A stretch of DNA of 64,000 nt from Candidatus Pantoea edessiphila (GTDB lineage Bacteria > Pseudomonadota > Gammaproteobacteria > Enterobacterales > Enterobacteriaceae), in assembly GCF_002933355.1 (NCBI RefSeq), contig NZ_PDKU01000001.1, positions 62,001-126,000 on the forward strand, written 5' to 3'. A program made the position numbers and the translations under genes. Of the stretch, positions 23,879 through 34,966 are shown piece after piece. Within the stretch, counting starts at the first letter, position 1, and each line of letters begins with the position of its first letter. Below the pieces are notes generated by a model. It was not told where the DNA came from and did not search any database. It worked only from the letters and a program-made list of their open reading frames with translations.

Positions 23879-25135
23879 ATGTTTGAAATGAGTGTGATTG
23901 AAAACCTTATTAAAGGAGCAAAAAAAATAAAATTAGCTCTATTGGGGCCAGCATTTATTGCTGCAATAGGCTATATCGATCCTGGTAACTTTATAACAAA
24001 TATTCAAGCTGGTACAGCTTATGGTTATAAATTATTGTGGGTGATAGTATGGGCAAATATTATGGCAATGCTAATCCAGTTAATGTCTGCCAAATTAGGT
24101 ATCGTAACAGGTAAAAATCTAGCTGAACACATCAGAGATAGATTTCCACGTCCTGCAGTGTGGTTTTATTGGATTCAAGCTGAAATTATTGCAATAGCAA
24201 CAGATTTAGCAGAATTTCTTGGAGCTTCGCTTGGTTTTAAGCTATTCCTCAACATACCTCTTTTTCAGGGAGCAGTATTAACTGCGTTAGCTACTTTTCT
24301 AATTCTATTACTTCAAAATTATGGTCAAAAATCTATTGAAATAATAGTTGGTGCTTTACTAATTTTCGTAGCAGGTGCTTATGCTATGGAATTATTTCTC
24401 TCAAAACCGAAATTTAATGAACTAATGATTGGTGTTGCTTTACCTGTTTTACCTAATCTTGAGACAGTATTTTTGGCTGCTGCTATATTAGGTGCAACGA
24501 TTATGCCTCATGTAATATATTTACATTCGGCTTTAACTCAAGTAAGTGATGGTAAAAGTAGTGTAAAAGAACGTTATGCAGCTGCTAAATTAGATGTAAT
24601 TATTGCTATGACTATTGCTGGTTTTGTAAATTTATCTATGATGGCAACTGCAGCTGCAGTATTTCATACTGGTGGATATACTGGAATAACCCAATTAGAC
24701 CAAGCTTATTTAATTTTAAAACCAGTTTTAGGACAGGCTGCTGCGACAATTTTTAGTTTAAGTTTAGTGGCTGCTGGTTTATCATCAACTGTAGTGGGTA
24801 CAATGGCAGGTCAAGTTGTAATGCAAGGATTTGTTCATTTTAGAATATCATTATGGTTGAGAAGAATCATAACTATGCTTCCATCTTTTATCGTTGTTTG
24901 TGTAGGTTGGGATTTAGCACATATTTTAATATTAAGTCAAGTTGTTTTAAGTTTTGGCATTGCATTAGCATTAGTACCTTTGATTGTTTTTACAGGAAAC
25001 CGTGAAATCATGGGTGATAAAATGGTCAATTCATGCTTGTTACAAAACATAGCCAAATTGATTACTGTAATTGTATTTGTATTAAATGTTTATCTTATAG
25101 TAGGAGAATGTATGGGTAATATAATTCCAACATAA
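23879..25135 (+). CDS. mntH: Proton-coupled manganese transporter MntH (NRAMP family)
   Basis: Inner-membrane Mn2+/H+ symporter with about 11 membrane segments. The 418 residues (E. coli 412) carry both metal-binding signatures: DPGN at 34-37 in the first segment and [12 protein letters not shown] in the sixth, plus the long [20 protein letters not shown] block. The start is ATG 23879 with AGGA eight bases before. It is the only metal transporter in the window. Its place between gltX/tRNA-Ala and tRNA-Arg/sixA matches E. coli order. Confidence 0.97.
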   Translation: MFEMSVIENLIKGAKKIKLALLGPAFIAAIGYIDPGNFITNIQAGTAYGYKLLWVIVWANIMAMLIQLMSAKLGIVTGKNLAEHIRDRFPRPAVWFYWIQAEIIAIATDLAEFLGASLGFKLFLNIPLFQGAVLTALATFLILLLQNYGQKSIEIIVGALLIFVAGAYAMELFLSKPKFNELMIGVALPVLPNLETVFLAAAILGATIMPHVIYLHSALTQVSDGKSSVKERYAAAKLDVIIAMTIAGFVNLSMMATAAAVFHTGGYTGITQLDQAYLILKPVLGQAAATIFSLSLVAAGLSSTVVGTMAGQVVMQGFVHFRISLWLRRIITMLPSFIVVCVGWDLAHILILSQVVLSFGIALALVPLIVFTGNREIMGDKMVNSCLLQNIAKLITVIVFVLNVYLIVGECMGNIIPT

Positions 25136-25295
25136 AAAATAGGATTTTTGATTTTTATCCTTTATTGTGATATAAATTACACTGATTTTAAGCAAATTGT
25201 TTTTTAATTTTATAATTTTTAAAAAATTATTAAAAGCTAGGTGCTTATTATTTGTAAGATTTATCAATTAGCAGAGTTAGTGTTTATTATGTATA

Positions 25296-25367
25296 TGTCC
25301 CCTACAGGAATCGAACCTGTAATTAACCCTTAGGAGGGGTTCGTTATATCCGTTTAACTAAGGGGAC
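25296..25367 (-). tRNA. tRNA-Arg (anticodon CCT)
   Basis: Minus-strand cloverleaf: acceptor GTCCCCT/AGGGGAC, anticodon stem ACCCC/GGGTT-type around CTCCTAA with anticodon CCT, T-arm CAGGTTCGATTCCTG. It matches E. coli argW closely and sits in the same relative place. No CCA is encoded. In E. coli argW is a phage integration site; here there is no phage DNA. Confidence 0.97.
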
Positions 25368-25380
25368 TGCTTTCTTACTA

Positions 25381-25417
25381 TATCAAGTATATTTGTAATA
25401 TATCAAGTATGTTTGTA
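25381..25417. repeat. Imperfect 20-bp tandem repeat
   Basis: TATCAAGTAT followed by ATTTGTA (first copy from 25381) or GTTTGTA (second copy from 25401); one mismatch over 17 bases. It lies upstream of sixA, beside the tRNA-Arg gene start. Confidence 0.75.
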
Positions 25418-25545
25418 TCGTTATTGTATCAATTATATTATTTAACAAATCATATATATAAATTAATGTATTGGAAGAGACAAACATTAATAATGTTCGT
25501 TATTTTATTTCAACTACAAAATTGTTGTATTTTTATATCATCTTA

Positions 25546-25589
25546 GATGATTATCATATTATACAAAGATGATTATCATATTATACAAA
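25546..25589. repeat. Perfect 2 x 22-bp tandem duplication upstream of sixA
   Basis: Bases 25546-25567 are repeated exactly at 25568-25589. Each unit contains GATGATTATCAT followed by ATTATAC. The second copy ends 46 bases before the sixA start codon. The unit contains sigma70 -10-like sequence, so the duplication may double a promoter element. Confidence 0.95.
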
Positions 25590-25635
25590 AATGTTTATAA
25601 AAAATTTTTATATAATTTTACAATTAGGTGGTTCC

Positions 25636-26121
25636 ATGAAAATTTTAATGATGCGTCATGGTGATTCTGTAAGAGAAACAAAAGATGATATAAATAGATC
25701 ATTGACAATGAACGGAATTAATGAATCACGTCAAATTGCAAAATGGCTCAAAGATAAAAAATTTTATATTGATTGTGTATTGACCAGTCCTTACAGAAGA
25801 ACAATACAAACTTTATTACAAATAAATAGTATTCTAAATATTAGATACCGTAATATATTATCTGAATTAAAGCCACAAGGTAAACCTTCGGTAGTTATTC
25901 AATATTTAAAAACTATGGTATTAAATAAAACAGAATCGGTATTATTGATTTCACATTTACCTTTTATGAGTAACTTAGTTAAAATTCTCTGTCCTAATGA
26001 AGAACGCGTTATTTTATTTCAAACTTCTTCTATTACCTGTATGCATTTTTCCGTTTTTAATGATCAATGTAAATTACTTTGGGATATTAATTCATCTGAT
26101 ATTAATAAAAAATATATATAA
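25636..26121 (+). CDS. sixA: Phosphohistidine phosphatase SixA
   Basis: Histidine phosphatase superfamily (phosphoglycerate mutase-like); in E. coli it dephosphorylates phospho-His on proteins such as ArcB and the nitrogen-PTS protein NPr. The start ATG 25636 follows AGGTGG and gives 161 residues, the same as E. coli; the longer reading from 25591 adds 15 residues without family match. The catalytic RHGD is at 7-10 with His8, and SHLPFM carries the second catalytic His. Position between tRNA-Arg and prmB agrees with E. coli. Confidence 0.93.
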   Translation: MKILMMRHGDSVRETKDDINRSLTMNGINESRQIAKWLKDKKFYIDCVLTSPYRRTIQTLLQINSILNIRYRNILSELKPQGKPSVVIQYLKTMVLNKTESVLLISHLPFMSNLVKILCPNEERVILFQTSSITCMHFSVFNDQCKLLWDINSSDINKKYI

Positions 26122-26242
26122 AATTTTAATATAATTTAAGGATAATATTAATGTATTAATTACTATTGCTTATAAAAATAGATAATTTTTGTTTTTGTAT
26201 TTTATCTATATATATTTAAATAACTCGAAAAAAGGAGTTTAA

Positions 26243-27190
26243 ATGGACCAGATTTTTATTGAGGAGGCTTTAAACGAACTTTATACTATTCAAGATATGC
26301 TTCGTTGGGCAGTAAGTTGTTTTGTATCTGCTAATATTTGTTATGGACATGGCACAGATAATCCTTGGGATGAAGCTGTTCAATTGATTATACCTTCTTT
26401 ATTTTTACCAATGGATCTTAATGAAGATATCCGAGATGCGCGTTTAACTACTAGTGAACGTAAGCGTATTATTAAATACGTAAGTCGGCGTGTTAAAGAA
26501 TGTGTTCCTTCTGCTTATATTACAAATAAATCATGGTTTTGTGGTTATGAATTTTATGTTGATAATCGCGTGATTATTCCACGTTCACCAATTGGTGAAT
26601 TGATAGAAAATCATTTTGTAGGTATCATTAAAAACCAACCAGATTGTATTCTCGACATGTGTACTGGTAGTGGTTGTATAGCGATAGCTTGTGCTTATGC
26701 TTTTCCACATACTAAAATTGATGCAGTAGATATTTCTGAAGAAGCTTTATCGGTTGCTAAAAAAAATATCAAAAAATATCATTCAGTTCAAAATGTAAAT
26801 TTTATTCAATCTAATTTATTTAATAGATTGATTGATATAAAATATGATTTGATTATTGCTAATCCACCATATGTTAGTGAGGAAGAAATAGCCAATTTAC
26901 CTAACGAATATCATTATGAACCTAAACTAGGATTGGTAGCTGGAAGTGATGGCTTAAAGATAATAATTCGTATTTTAGCTAGTGCTACTAAATATCTTAA
27001 TGATAATGGTGTTCTTATTTGTGAAGTAGGTAACAATATGGTTAAAATGATCGAACAATTCTCAGATGTACCTTTTACTTGGTTAAAATTTGATAATGGT
27101 GGTGAAGGAGTATTTATGATCACACGAAAACAACTTATTAATGTAGAACATCATTTTTCTTTTATAGATTATAATTGCACAGGAAAATAA
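26243..27190 (+). CDS. prmB: Ribosomal protein uL3 glutamine methyltransferase PrmB
   Basis: SAM-dependent N5-glutamine methylation of ribosomal protein uL3. The 315 residues (E. coli 310) have the N-terminal helical domain [22 protein letters not shown], the SAM motif DMCTGSGC at 138-145 and the substrate-glutamine motif NPPY at 207-210. AAGGAG precedes the ATG. Only one base separates its stop from aroC, so the two are co-transcribed as in E. coli. Confidence 0.97.
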   Translation: MDQIFIEEALNELYTIQDMLRWAVSCFVSANICYGHGTDNPWDEAVQLIIPSLFLPMDLNEDIRDARLTTSERKRIIKYVSRRVKECVPSAYITNKSWFCGYEFYVDNRVIIPRSPIGELIENHFVGIIKNQPDCILDMCTGSGCIAIACAYAFPHTKIDAVDISEEALSVAKKNIKKYHSVQNVNFIQSNLFNRLIDIKYDLIIANPPYVSEEEIANLPNEYHYEPKLGLVAGSDGLKIIIRILASATKYLNDNGVLICEVGNNMVKMIEQFSDVPFTWLKFDNGGEGVFMITRKQLINVEHHFSFIDYNCTGK

Positions 27191-27191
27191 C

Positions 27192-28271
27192 ATGGCTGGA
27201 AATAGTATTGGTCAACTTTATAGAGTAACTACATTTGGCGAATCTCATGGAACAGCCTTAGGGTGTATCATTGATGGTATTCCCCCTGGTATTCCATTAA
27301 ATAAAGCTATTATCCAACATGATCTTGATCGTCGTCGTCCAGGTTTTTCTAATTTTACTACTCAACGTAAAGAATCAGATCAAATAAAAATACTTTCAGG
27401 TGTATTTGAAGATATTACTACTGGAACTCCTATTGGATTGATAGTTGAAAATACTGACTATCGTTCACAAGATTATTCTGATATTAAAGATTTATTTCGT
27501 CCTGGACATGCTGATTATACTTATGAAAAGAAATATGGAATACGTGATTATCGAGGTGGTGGACGTTCATCAGCTAGAGAAACTGTTATGCGTGTAGCAG
27601 CAGGGGCAATTGCAAAAAAATATTTAAACTTAAAATATGGTATATTAATAAGAGGTTATATATCACAGATTGGAAATATTAATTGTCAATTTACAAACTG
27701 GAGTGTTGTTGATAGCAATCCATTTTTTTGTCCTGACCCTAATAAATTAGAGTTATTAGATAAATTAATTCGTTCTCTAAAAAAAGATGGAGATTCCATT
27801 GGAGCTAAAGTAACAGTAATTGCTGAAAATGTACCTCTTGGTTTAGGTGAGCCAGTTTTTGATAAATTAGATGCAGATTTAGCACATGCACTTATGAGCA
27901 TAAATGCAGTAAAAGGCATAGAAATTGGAGATGGTTTTGAAGTAGTGAATCAACTTGGGAGTCAACATAGAGATGAAATGGGAATTAATGGTTTTAAAAG
28001 TAACCATTCTGGTGGGGTTTTAGGAGGTATTAGCAGTGGTCAAATTATCACTTTGAAATTGGCAATGAAACCTACTTCTAGTATTATAAAACCAGGAAAA
28101 ACTATTAATAAAGATGGTAAAGAAGTACAAATAACAATTACAGGTCGTCATGATCCTTGTGTTGGTATTCGTGCTGTTCCCGTTGCTGAAGCGATGACTG
28201 CTATTGTATTAATGGATCATTTATTAAGATATCAAGCACAATGTCCTGATATTAATATAATTAAAAAATAA
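27192..28271 (+). CDS. aroC: Chorismate synthase
   Basis: Last shikimate step, EPSP to chorismate, using reduced FMN. The 359 residues (E. coli 361) start [20 protein letters not shown] with the first signature; [22 protein letters not shown] and [17 protein letters not shown] are the other two, with conserved His and Arg residues. It is tightly coupled to prmB. It feeds aromatic amino acids and ubiquinone, relevant to ubiX and the nuo operon in this window. Confidence 0.98.
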   Translation: MAGNSIGQLYRVTTFGESHGTALGCIIDGIPPGIPLNKAIIQHDLDRRRPGFSNFTTQRKESDQIKILSGVFEDITTGTPIGLIVENTDYRSQDYSDIKDLFRPGHADYTYEKKYGIRDYRGGGRSSARETVMRVAAGAIAKKYLNLKYGILIRGYISQIGNINCQFTNWSVVDSNPFFCPDPNKLELLDKLIRSLKKDGDSIGAKVTVIAENVPLGLGEPVFDKLDADLAHALMSINAVKGIEIGDGFEVVNQLGSQHRDEMGINGFKSNHSGGVLGGISSGQIITLKLAMKPTSSIIKPGKTINKDGKEVQITITGRHDPCVGIRAVPVAEAMTAIVLMDHLLRYQAQCPDINIIKK

Positions 28272-28681
28272 ATTTATAATTAATTTATTTTTTATAAAAT
28301 ATTGACTGATTTATTATACATGTTTTCTATTGAAAAATACTTTAAATATTAAAAATTGTTTTGCTGATGTTTACATAATGTAAAATACTTATTTATCAGC
28401 TATGATAATCTCAATAAATATTGAGTTTTTTCATTAATTCAAGTGCTTTCCATAAAGCATATAATATTGATTATAAAAATCATATTTATTTAAAAATGTA
28501 TCAATACATGCTTATTTTTAATTCATATTAAATGTAGTTATAATAATTTATAAAATAATATTATAATTAAATTTATGAAATTGGATTGTTCATTGTATTC
28601 CCAAGAAAGATAAGAAATCATTTTTAATGACTTAGATTTTTTAAAAAAAATTATAACTTATTTAAAGTAAAGGTTTATTTA
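28272..28681. other. Gene-free gap between aroC and fabB
   Basis: About 410 bases without a recognisable ORF. In E. coli this interval contains mepA, yfcA, epmC, yfcL and mnmC. None can be read here, so they have been deleted or eroded beyond recognition. Confidence 0.65.
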
Positions 28682-29896
28682 ATGAAATCTGCTGTGATTA
28701 CTGGTTTAGGAATAATTTCTAGTATTGGAAATAATCAACGGGAAGTATTGAATTCTCTTCTTGAAGGTCGTTCTGGTATAACTTTTTCGCAAGAAATGAA
28801 AGATTCAGGCATGCGTAGTCATGTTTGGGGTGATATTAAGTTAGAAACTAAAGGTTTAATTGATCGTAAAATTTTACGTTTTATGAGTGATGCATCTATT
28901 TATGCTTATCTTGCAATGAAAGAAGCAATCCAAGATTCCCAATTGAAAGATCAGTTATATCAAAATAATCCTCGTGTAGGTTTAATTGTTGGTTCTGGAG
29001 GAGGATCTCCACGTTTTCAAGTATTTGGAGCTGATGCCATGAGAAGTCCGCGCGGATTGAAAGCAATAGGTCCATATATTGTTACTAAAGCTATGGCTTC
29101 AGGTATATCCGCTTGTCTTGCTACATCATTTAAAATTTATGGTGTAAATTATTCTATTAGTTCTGCATGTGCTACTTCTGCACATTGTATTGGCAATGCA
29201 GTAGAACAAATCCAATTTGGAAAACAAGATGTTGTCTTTGCAGGTGGTGGAGAGGAACTAAGTTGGGAAATGGCATGTGAGTTTGATGCAATGGGTGCTT
29301 TATCTATAAACTATAATAATAATCCCCAAAAAGCATCTCGTACTTATGATACAAAGAGAGATGGTTTTGTAATTGCCGGAGGAGGAGGCATAATTGTCGT
29401 CGAAGAACTAAAGCATGCATTAAATAGAGATGCTCCTATTTATGCTGAGATTATTGGTTATGCAGCTACATCAGATGGTGTAGATATGGTTAATCCTTCA
29501 GGTGATGGTGCGGTCCGTTGTATGAATAAAGCACTACAATATGCTAAAAATCCTATAGATTATTTAAATAGCCACGGTACTTCGACAGTCATTGGTGATA
29601 AAATAGAATTAGAAGCAATTCGTAAAGTTTTCGGTACAACTACACCAAAAATATCAGCAACTAAATCTATAACTGGGCATTCATTAGGTGCAGCTGGAGT
29701 GCATGAAGTCATTTATTGTTTATTAATGTTAAAATATGGATTTATAGCACCCAGTATCAATATTGAATCTTTAGACTCATTCGCTAAAGGGTTAAATATT
29801 ATAACTAAAACTACAAAAAACAACCTTAAAACAGCTATGTCAAATAGTTTTGGATTCGGTGGTACTAACGCTACTTTAATAATGCGTAAATATTAA
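28682..29896 (+). CDS. fabB: 3-oxoacyl-ACP synthase I
   Basis: Elongating condensing enzyme of fatty-acid synthesis, also needed for unsaturated fatty acids in E. coli. The 404 residues (E. coli 406) have catalytic Cys163 in [12 protein letters not shown], the first His in [11 protein letters not shown] and the second in [11 protein letters not shown], and the glycine-rich [10 protein letters not shown] end. A ribosome site AAAGG is present upstream. Together with accD it indicates retained fatty-acid synthesis. Confidence 0.98.
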   Translation: MKSAVITGLGIISSIGNNQREVLNSLLEGRSGITFSQEMKDSGMRSHVWGDIKLETKGLIDRKILRFMSDASIYAYLAMKEAIQDSQLKDQLYQNNPRVGLIVGSGGGSPRFQVFGADAMRSPRGLKAIGPYIVTKAMASGISACLATSFKIYGVNYSISSACATSAHCIGNAVEQIQFGKQDVVFAGGGEELSWEMACEFDAMGALSINYNNNPQKASRTYDTKRDGFVIAGGGGIIVVEELKHALNRDAPIYAEIIGYAATSDGVDMVNPSGDGAVRCMNKALQYAKNPIDYLNSHGTSTVIGDKIELEAIRKVFGTTTPKISATKSITGHSLGAAGVHEVIYCLLMLKYGFIAPSINIESLDSFAKGLNIITKTTKNNLKTAMSNSFGFGGTNATLIMRKY

Positions 29897-30026
29897 TTTG
29901 TTACTTGTTCTTTATTGGTTAATGGTTAAGTATAAAACATAATATATATTATGTTCCCTTTAATTTAATACTTTAATACTGATATAAATTATAATAACTT
30001 TAATTTTATACATTTAGGAAAATGTT

Positions 30027-31166
30027 GTGAAAATCTTAGCTGATGAAGCTATCCCTTACGTATATGAATTATTTAAAAATACAGGTAATATATTTCAAGT
30101 TCCGCATACACAAATCTTAGGTAAAGAAATAATTGATACAGAATGTCTAATAATACGTTCTGTTACTAAAATTAACAAAAACTTAATCAAAGGAAGTTTA
30201 GTAAAATTTATTGGTACAGCTACTTCAGGTATAGATCATATTGATCAAGAGTGGTTAAAAAAATCGGGTATATTTTTCTCTTCAGCTCCAGGATGTAATG
30301 CTATTGCAGTTGCGGAATATGTATTTTCTGCCTTACTTTTTTTAGCTGAAAATAATAATTTCCAAATTAAAGATCGAATTGTAGGTATCATTGGTGTTGG
30401 AAATATTGGCTCGTATTTAAATAAAATATTTAAAGCTTGGGGTATTAAAACTTTATTATGTGATCCTCCACGTTTTGATTGTGGTGCAAACGATAAATTT
30501 TATTCATTAACTCAAATAATTAAATTAGCTGATATAATAACGTTGCATACACCACTATTGTATGAGGGTAAATATAAAACTTTACACATGATCAATAAAA
30601 ATCTGCTCTTATCTTTAAAACCAAATACTATTTTAATTAATTCCAGCCGTGGTCCAATAATTAATAATAAAGAATTGCTAGAAGTATTGCATCTTAGGAA
30701 AGATATAAAGGTGGTAATGGATGTATGGGAAAAAGAACCAAAATTATCTTCTCGTTTACTTAATAAAATAAGTATCGGTACTGCGCATATTGCAGGACAT
30801 ACATTAGAAGGGAAAATGCGTGCAATAATTAAGCTATATCAGGAATGGTGTAAAATAGTTAATAAACCTCAAAAAACAAAATTAAATAAGTTATTACCTA
30901 TGCCGATATTTAATAATATCTATTTGCATGGTAAAGTTAACCAATCAGTATTGAAAAACTTAGTTTATTTAATTTATGATATTCACATAGATGATAGTTT
31001 ATTACGGAATGCAATAATATCAAAATCTTTTTCATTTGAAAAATTACGGAATAACTACAGACAACGACGTGAATGGTATTCTTTAAAGGTTGTTTGTGAT
31101 AATTATAAATCTCATAAGATTTTAAAAGGAATTGGTTTTAATGCTATTCTCAAATTAAATTATTGA
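30027..31166 (+). CDS. pdxB: Erythronate-4-phosphate dehydrogenase
   Basis: NAD-dependent step of the DXP-dependent pyridoxal phosphate (vitamin B6) pathway. The 379 residues (E. coli 378) start at GTG 30027, behind AGGAAAAT; the nearby ATG at 30022 is out of frame. The NAD-binding GIIGVGNIGSYL, catalytic Arg in NSSRGPI, the Glu in WEKEP and the His in AHIAGHTLEGK are present, and the C-terminal dimerisation domain ends as in E. coli. It suggests B6 is made in the cell. Confidence 0.97.
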   Translation: MKILADEAIPYVYELFKNTGNIFQVPHTQILGKEIIDTECLIIRSVTKINKNLIKGSLVKFIGTATSGIDHIDQEWLKKSGIFFSSAPGCNAIAVAEYVFSALLFLAENNNFQIKDRIVGIIGVGNIGSYLNKIFKAWGIKTLLCDPPRFDCGANDKFYSLTQIIKLADIITLHTPLLYEGKYKTLHMINKNLLLSLKPNTILINSSRGPIINNKELLEVLHLRKDIKVVMDVWEKEPKLSSRLLNKISIGTAHIAGHTLEGKMRAIIKLYQEWCKIVNKPQKTKLNKLLPMPIFNNIYLHGKVNQSVLKNLVYLIYDIHIDDSLLRNAIISKSFSFEKLRNNYRQRREWYSLKVVCDNYKSHKILKGIGFNAILKLNY

Positions 31167-31286
31167 TATTATCAAAAAATTTTTAATAAAATTTGAAATT
31201 AAAAGAGATTAATGTCTATTAAAAATTAATTTAATTTTAATTCAATACTACAATAAATGAATTAAATAAATAAGGTATCTATAGTA

Positions 31287-32102
31287 GTGTTAAAAATAGC
31301 AATGTGTATTGAGTATGATGGTAGTAAATATCATGGATGGCAACGTCAACAAAAAGTACCTAGTATACAACAAAAATTAGAAAATGCTTTGTCGAAAATA
31401 GCTGACCATTCAATTAGTGTATTTTGTGCTGGACGGACAGATACAGGAGTGCACAGTACTGGTCAAGTAGTACATTTTGAAACAAACAAAATTCGAACTA
31501 TAGACGCTTGGACTTCGGGAGTTAATTCAATTTTACCAGATAGTATTTCTATACTTTGGGTAAAATTTGTATCTAATAACTTTCATGCTAGATTTAGTGC
31601 TATAGCACGTAGGTACAGATACATTATTTATGATTATCCTCTTCGTCCAGCTATTTTAATTCATGGTTTAACACATTCTTATAATCTTTTAAATGTTCAA
31701 AAAATGCAATATGCTAGTACGTGCTTACTAGGAGAACATAATTTTAAATCATTTTGTGATTCGTCTTCTCAAATACAAAATTATTGTCGTAATTTGATGC
31801 ATATTAATATAATTCGTCAAGGACATTACATAATTATTGATATTAAAGCAAATGCTTTCTTGTATCATATGGTACGTAATATTGTAGGAAACTTAATCGA
31901 TATCGGTCTTAGTAAAAAACCAATATCATGGATTCAAACACTTCTTGAATCAAAAAATAGAAAACTCGGATCAGCTACGGCTAAAGCTAATGGTTTATAT
32001 TTAGTAGAAGTAGATTATCCTGCACATTTTTGTTTACCTAAATTATCAATAGGACCGCTTTTTCTTCATAATATGAAAAATTTTAATATTCATTTAGAAT
32101 GA
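31287..32102 (+). CDS. truA: tRNA pseudouridine synthase A (positions 38-40)
   Basis: Makes pseudouridine at tRNA positions 38, 39 and 40. From GTG 31287 it has 271 residues (E. coli 270), with the catalytic aspartate in [10 protein letters not shown] (Asp52), [22 protein letters not shown] and [16 protein letters not shown] at 31302 (MCIEYDG) is a possible later start; GTG keeps the family N-terminus better. The upstream gene usg and the downstream gene dedA of E. coli are missing. Confidence 0.96.
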   Translation: MLKIAMCIEYDGSKYHGWQRQQKVPSIQQKLENALSKIADHSISVFCAGRTDTGVHSTGQVVHFETNKIRTIDAWTSGVNSILPDSISILWVKFVSNNFHARFSAIARRYRYIIYDYPLRPAILIHGLTHSYNLLNVQKMQYASTCLLGEHNFKSFCDSSSQIQNYCRNLMHINIIRQGHYIIIDIKANAFLYHMVRNIVGNLIDIGLSKKPISWIQTLLESKNRKLGSATAKANGLYLVEVDYPAHFCLPKLSIGPLFLHNMKNFNIHLE

Positions 32103-32221
32103 GAGTGGTTTGTTAAATTTGCTATTAAAGTTATTTATTATTATATTATTATTTTTATATACTTTAATAAAAAAATATATTGGTTTAAAATATTTATATA
32201 AAAGAACAATAATTATTTTTA

Positions 32222-32265
32222 ATAACATTAAATGTTTATGGGTATAACATTAAATGTTTATGGGT
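32222..32265. repeat. Perfect 2 x 22-bp tandem duplication upstream of accD
   Basis: Bases 32222-32243 are repeated exactly at 32244-32265. Each unit ends ATGTTTATGGGT; the junction makes GGGTATAAC, a good extended -10-like element. The second copy ends 20 bases before the accD ATG at 32286. Confidence 0.95.
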
Positions 32266-32285
32266 TATAGATGGATAAGTCATAA

Positions 32286-33197
32286 ATGAGCTGGCTTGAA
32301 CGTATACTTAAAAAAAGTAAGATTACCCCTATTTTACGTCGTACTAATATACCAGATGGTGTATGGACTAGATGCGAAAGTTGTAATCAAATATTATATA
32401 GAATTGAACTAGAACGTAATTTAAGAGTATGTCCAAAATGTGATTACCATATGCAAGTTAAAGCTCGAGATCGTCTAAAGAGTTTATTGGATATTAATTC
32501 TGTAACAGAATTAGGCAAAGAATTTGAACCTAAAGATATACTTGAATTCAATGATTCTAAAAAATATAAAGATAGATTAGAAGCTGCTCAAAAAGAAACT
32601 GGTGAAAAAGATGCACTAGTTGTTATGAAAGGAAAATTACACAATATTCCAATTGTAGCTGCAGCCTTTGAATTTAATTTTATGAGTGGATCCATGGGTT
32701 CAGTAGTTGGATCCAGGTTTGTATGTGCAGTCGAACAGGTTATGAAAGATAATTGCCCGTTAATTTGTTTTTCTGCTAGTGGTGGTGCTAGAATGCAAGA
32801 ATCTTTAATATCATTGATGCAAATGGCTAAAACTAGTGCTGCGTTAGCTAAAATGGGAACTTTAGGATTGCCTTATATATCGGTTCTTACTAACCCAACT
32901 ATGGGTGGTGTTTCTGCTAGTTTTGCAATGCTCGGTGATCTTAATGTAGCAGAACCTAAAGCTTTAATAGGATTTGCTGGTCCTCGTATTATTGAACAAA
33001 CAGTAAGAGAAAAACTTCCGTTAGGTTTTCAGCGTAGTGAATTTTTAATCGAAAAAGGCGCAATTGACATGATAATTAGAAGACCGCAAATGCGTTACAA
33101 ATTGGCAAATATTTTATCAAAAATGATGAATTTACCTGCACCTTCTATTGATGAAGGTGAAAAATTCAATTTTATTAATTCATTTAAAAATCAATAA
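32286..33197 (+). CDS. accD: Acetyl-CoA carboxylase carboxyltransferase beta subunit
   Basis: With AccA it transfers the carboxyl group from biotin to acetyl-CoA to form malonyl-CoA. The 303 residues (E. coli 304) have the four-Cys zinc ribbon (Cys30, 33, 49, 52), then [25 protein letters not shown] and [12 protein letters not shown], the acyl-CoA and oxyanion region. It is followed two bases later by folC, as in E. coli. Confidence 0.98.
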   Translation: MSWLERILKKSKITPILRRTNIPDGVWTRCESCNQILYRIELERNLRVCPKCDYHMQVKARDRLKSLLDINSVTELGKEFEPKDILEFNDSKKYKDRLEAAQKETGEKDALVVMKGKLHNIPIVAAAFEFNFMSGSMGSVVGSRFVCAVEQVMKDNCPLICFSASGGARMQESLISLMQMAKTSAALAKMGTLGLPYISVLTNPTMGGVSASFAMLGDLNVAEPKALIGFAGPRIIEQTVREKLPLGFQRSEFLIEKGAIDMIIRRPQMRYKLANILSKMMNLPAPSIDEGEKFNFINSFKNQ

Positions 33198-33199
33198 TA

Positions 33200-34486
33200 A
33201 TGAATAGTTTTAGTTCTTCTAATCCAAAAGACTCGTTAAAATTCTGGATTGATTATCTTCAACACAGGCATAAAACAATATGTCTAGATATAAATAAAAT
33301 AAAATTAGTAGCAAAACGTTTGCAATTATTAAAACCTAAAGAATTTGTTTTTATTGTTTCAGGCACTAACGGTAAAGGTACTACTTGCCGTGCAATAGAA
33401 ATTTTACTCATAAAAGCTGGTTATCGTGTTGGCGTTTATAGTTCACCACATATCTTAAGTTACATAGAAAGAGTACGTGTTCAAGGAAAAATGTTAACAG
33501 AAATAGAACACATTGATAGTTTAAAAAAAATTGAAAAACAACGTGATAATATTTTATTAAGTTATTTTGAATTTAGTACGCTTTCAGCATTAGAATTATT
33601 TAAACATTCAAATCTTGATGTAATACTTTTAGAAGTAGGTGTTGGTGGTAGACTTGATGCTACTAATATAATTGATGCAGATACTGCAATTATTACTAAT
33701 ATAGCTCTTGATCATACAGATCTGTTAGGAACAGATCGAGAAAAAATTGGAATTGAAAAAGCTGGAATCTTTCGTGAAGGTAAATTAGCAATAGTAGGTG
33801 AAGATGATACTTCTTTGAATATCTCAATGATCGCAAAACAAAAAAAAGTAAAACTATTACAAATAAATAAAAATTGGTCTTATTATCAAAAAAATGATAC
33901 ATGGTCTTTATATAATGGATTTAATTTGTTAGAAAATTTACCATACCCATATATTCCGGTATCTAACGTTGCTATTGCCTTGGTAGCCCTGAAAGCTGCA
34001 GGATTTAAAATAACAAACAAAAATATTTATGAAAACTTACCTAATATAAACTTACCTGGTAGATTTCAGACAGTTGGTTATTCTCCACACATTATTCTTG
34101 ATGTAGCACATAATCCACATTCAGCACATTATTTGTCCAATAGGTTAAAAAATTTACATAGAAAAGGAAAAGTACATGCAGTGATAGGCATGTTACGAGA
34201 TAAAGATATTAAAGGAACATTAATGGCTTTAACTCCTCAAGTAGATTATTGGTATTGTATAAGTTTATCTCCTCCTCGAGGTGCTAAAGCTGAACAACTG
34301 ACCTTGTATTTGAAAAATGCTTATTCTTTTCCAAATATTCAAATGGCATGGAAAACAGTGATTCAAAATGTAACAGCATATGATATTATTTTAGTATGTG
34401 GTTCATTTGTTACTGTATCTCAAATTATGAAATTATTATCAATCAATAAAATTTTTGATACTAACTTAAATATCAAAATCAATTAA
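33200..34486 (+). CDS. folC: Folylpolyglutamate synthase/dihydrofolate synthase
   Basis: Makes dihydrofolate from dihydropteroate and adds glutamates to folates. The 428 residues (E. coli 422) have the P-loop GTNGKGTTC at 55-63, the SSPHILSYIERVRVQG segment, EVGVGGRLDATNII, LDHTDLLG and ILDVAHNPHSA. Start ATG follows the accD stop by two bases, so translation is probably coupled. Folates serve PurN, encoded in this window. Confidence 0.97.
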   Translation: MNSFSSSNPKDSLKFWIDYLQHRHKTICLDINKIKLVAKRLQLLKPKEFVFIVSGTNGKGTTCRAIEILLIKAGYRVGVYSSPHILSYIERVRVQGKMLTEIEHIDSLKKIEKQRDNILLSYFEFSTLSALELFKHSNLDVILLEVGVGGRLDATNIIDADTAIITNIALDHTDLLGTDREKIGIEKAGIFREGKLAIVGEDDTSLNISMIAKQKKVKLLQINKNWSYYQKNDTWSLYNGFNLLENLPYPYIPVSNVAIALVALKAAGFKITNKNIYENLPNINLPGRFQTVGYSPHIILDVAHNPHSAHYLSNRLKNLHRKGKVHAVIGMLRDKDIKGTLMALTPQVDYWYCISLSPPRGAKAEQLTLYLKNAYSFPNIQMAWKTVIQNVTAYDIILVCGSFVTVSQIMKLLSINKIFDTNLNIKIN

Positions 34487-34966
34487 TAAAATAAATAGCA
34501 TTGAACTCAAAACTAATAATATTTAATTATTACAGATAATTGTATGACTCATAGTGTAATAATATTAAAAATATGTTTTGTTGATAAAAGTATTATTTCA
34601 AGTTTGTCTATAGCATATATCAATTTTAATTATATATCTAATAATTTAATTTATTAAAAAAAATTAAATTTAACTTGAAAAAGAATATAAATAATATAAC
34701 TTATGTGTATTATTGTAAACGATAAATTTTTATTTTTTCTAACTCACTAAAACTAAGTCTAATAAATTAATATAACTTTATTATAGAGTTTTCAAAATTA
34801 ATTATTAAATGATATAAGGTTAAGGCATACGGATTTTGAAGAACTTATATTGAGTGGTAAGAAAATATATTCAATTTTTTAATTTTTATATTAAATATCT
34901 ATTTTTAAATATTATTTTTGTGATTTAGCAAGTAATAAAAATTTTAAATCGAGGTTATATAATAAA
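34487..34966. other. Gene-free gap at the dedD position
   Basis: About 480 AT-rich bases between folC and cvpA, where E. coli has the septal SPOR-domain gene dedD. I could not read a DedD fragment with any confidence. The gap also holds the presumed cvpA-purF promoter; no PurR-type operator is visible. Confidence 0.6.

Noticed and set aside
25296-25367. tRNA-Arg as a phage attachment site
   Set aside because: argW is an integration site in E. coli, but there is no integrase, phage gene or repeated tRNA 3' end around it here.
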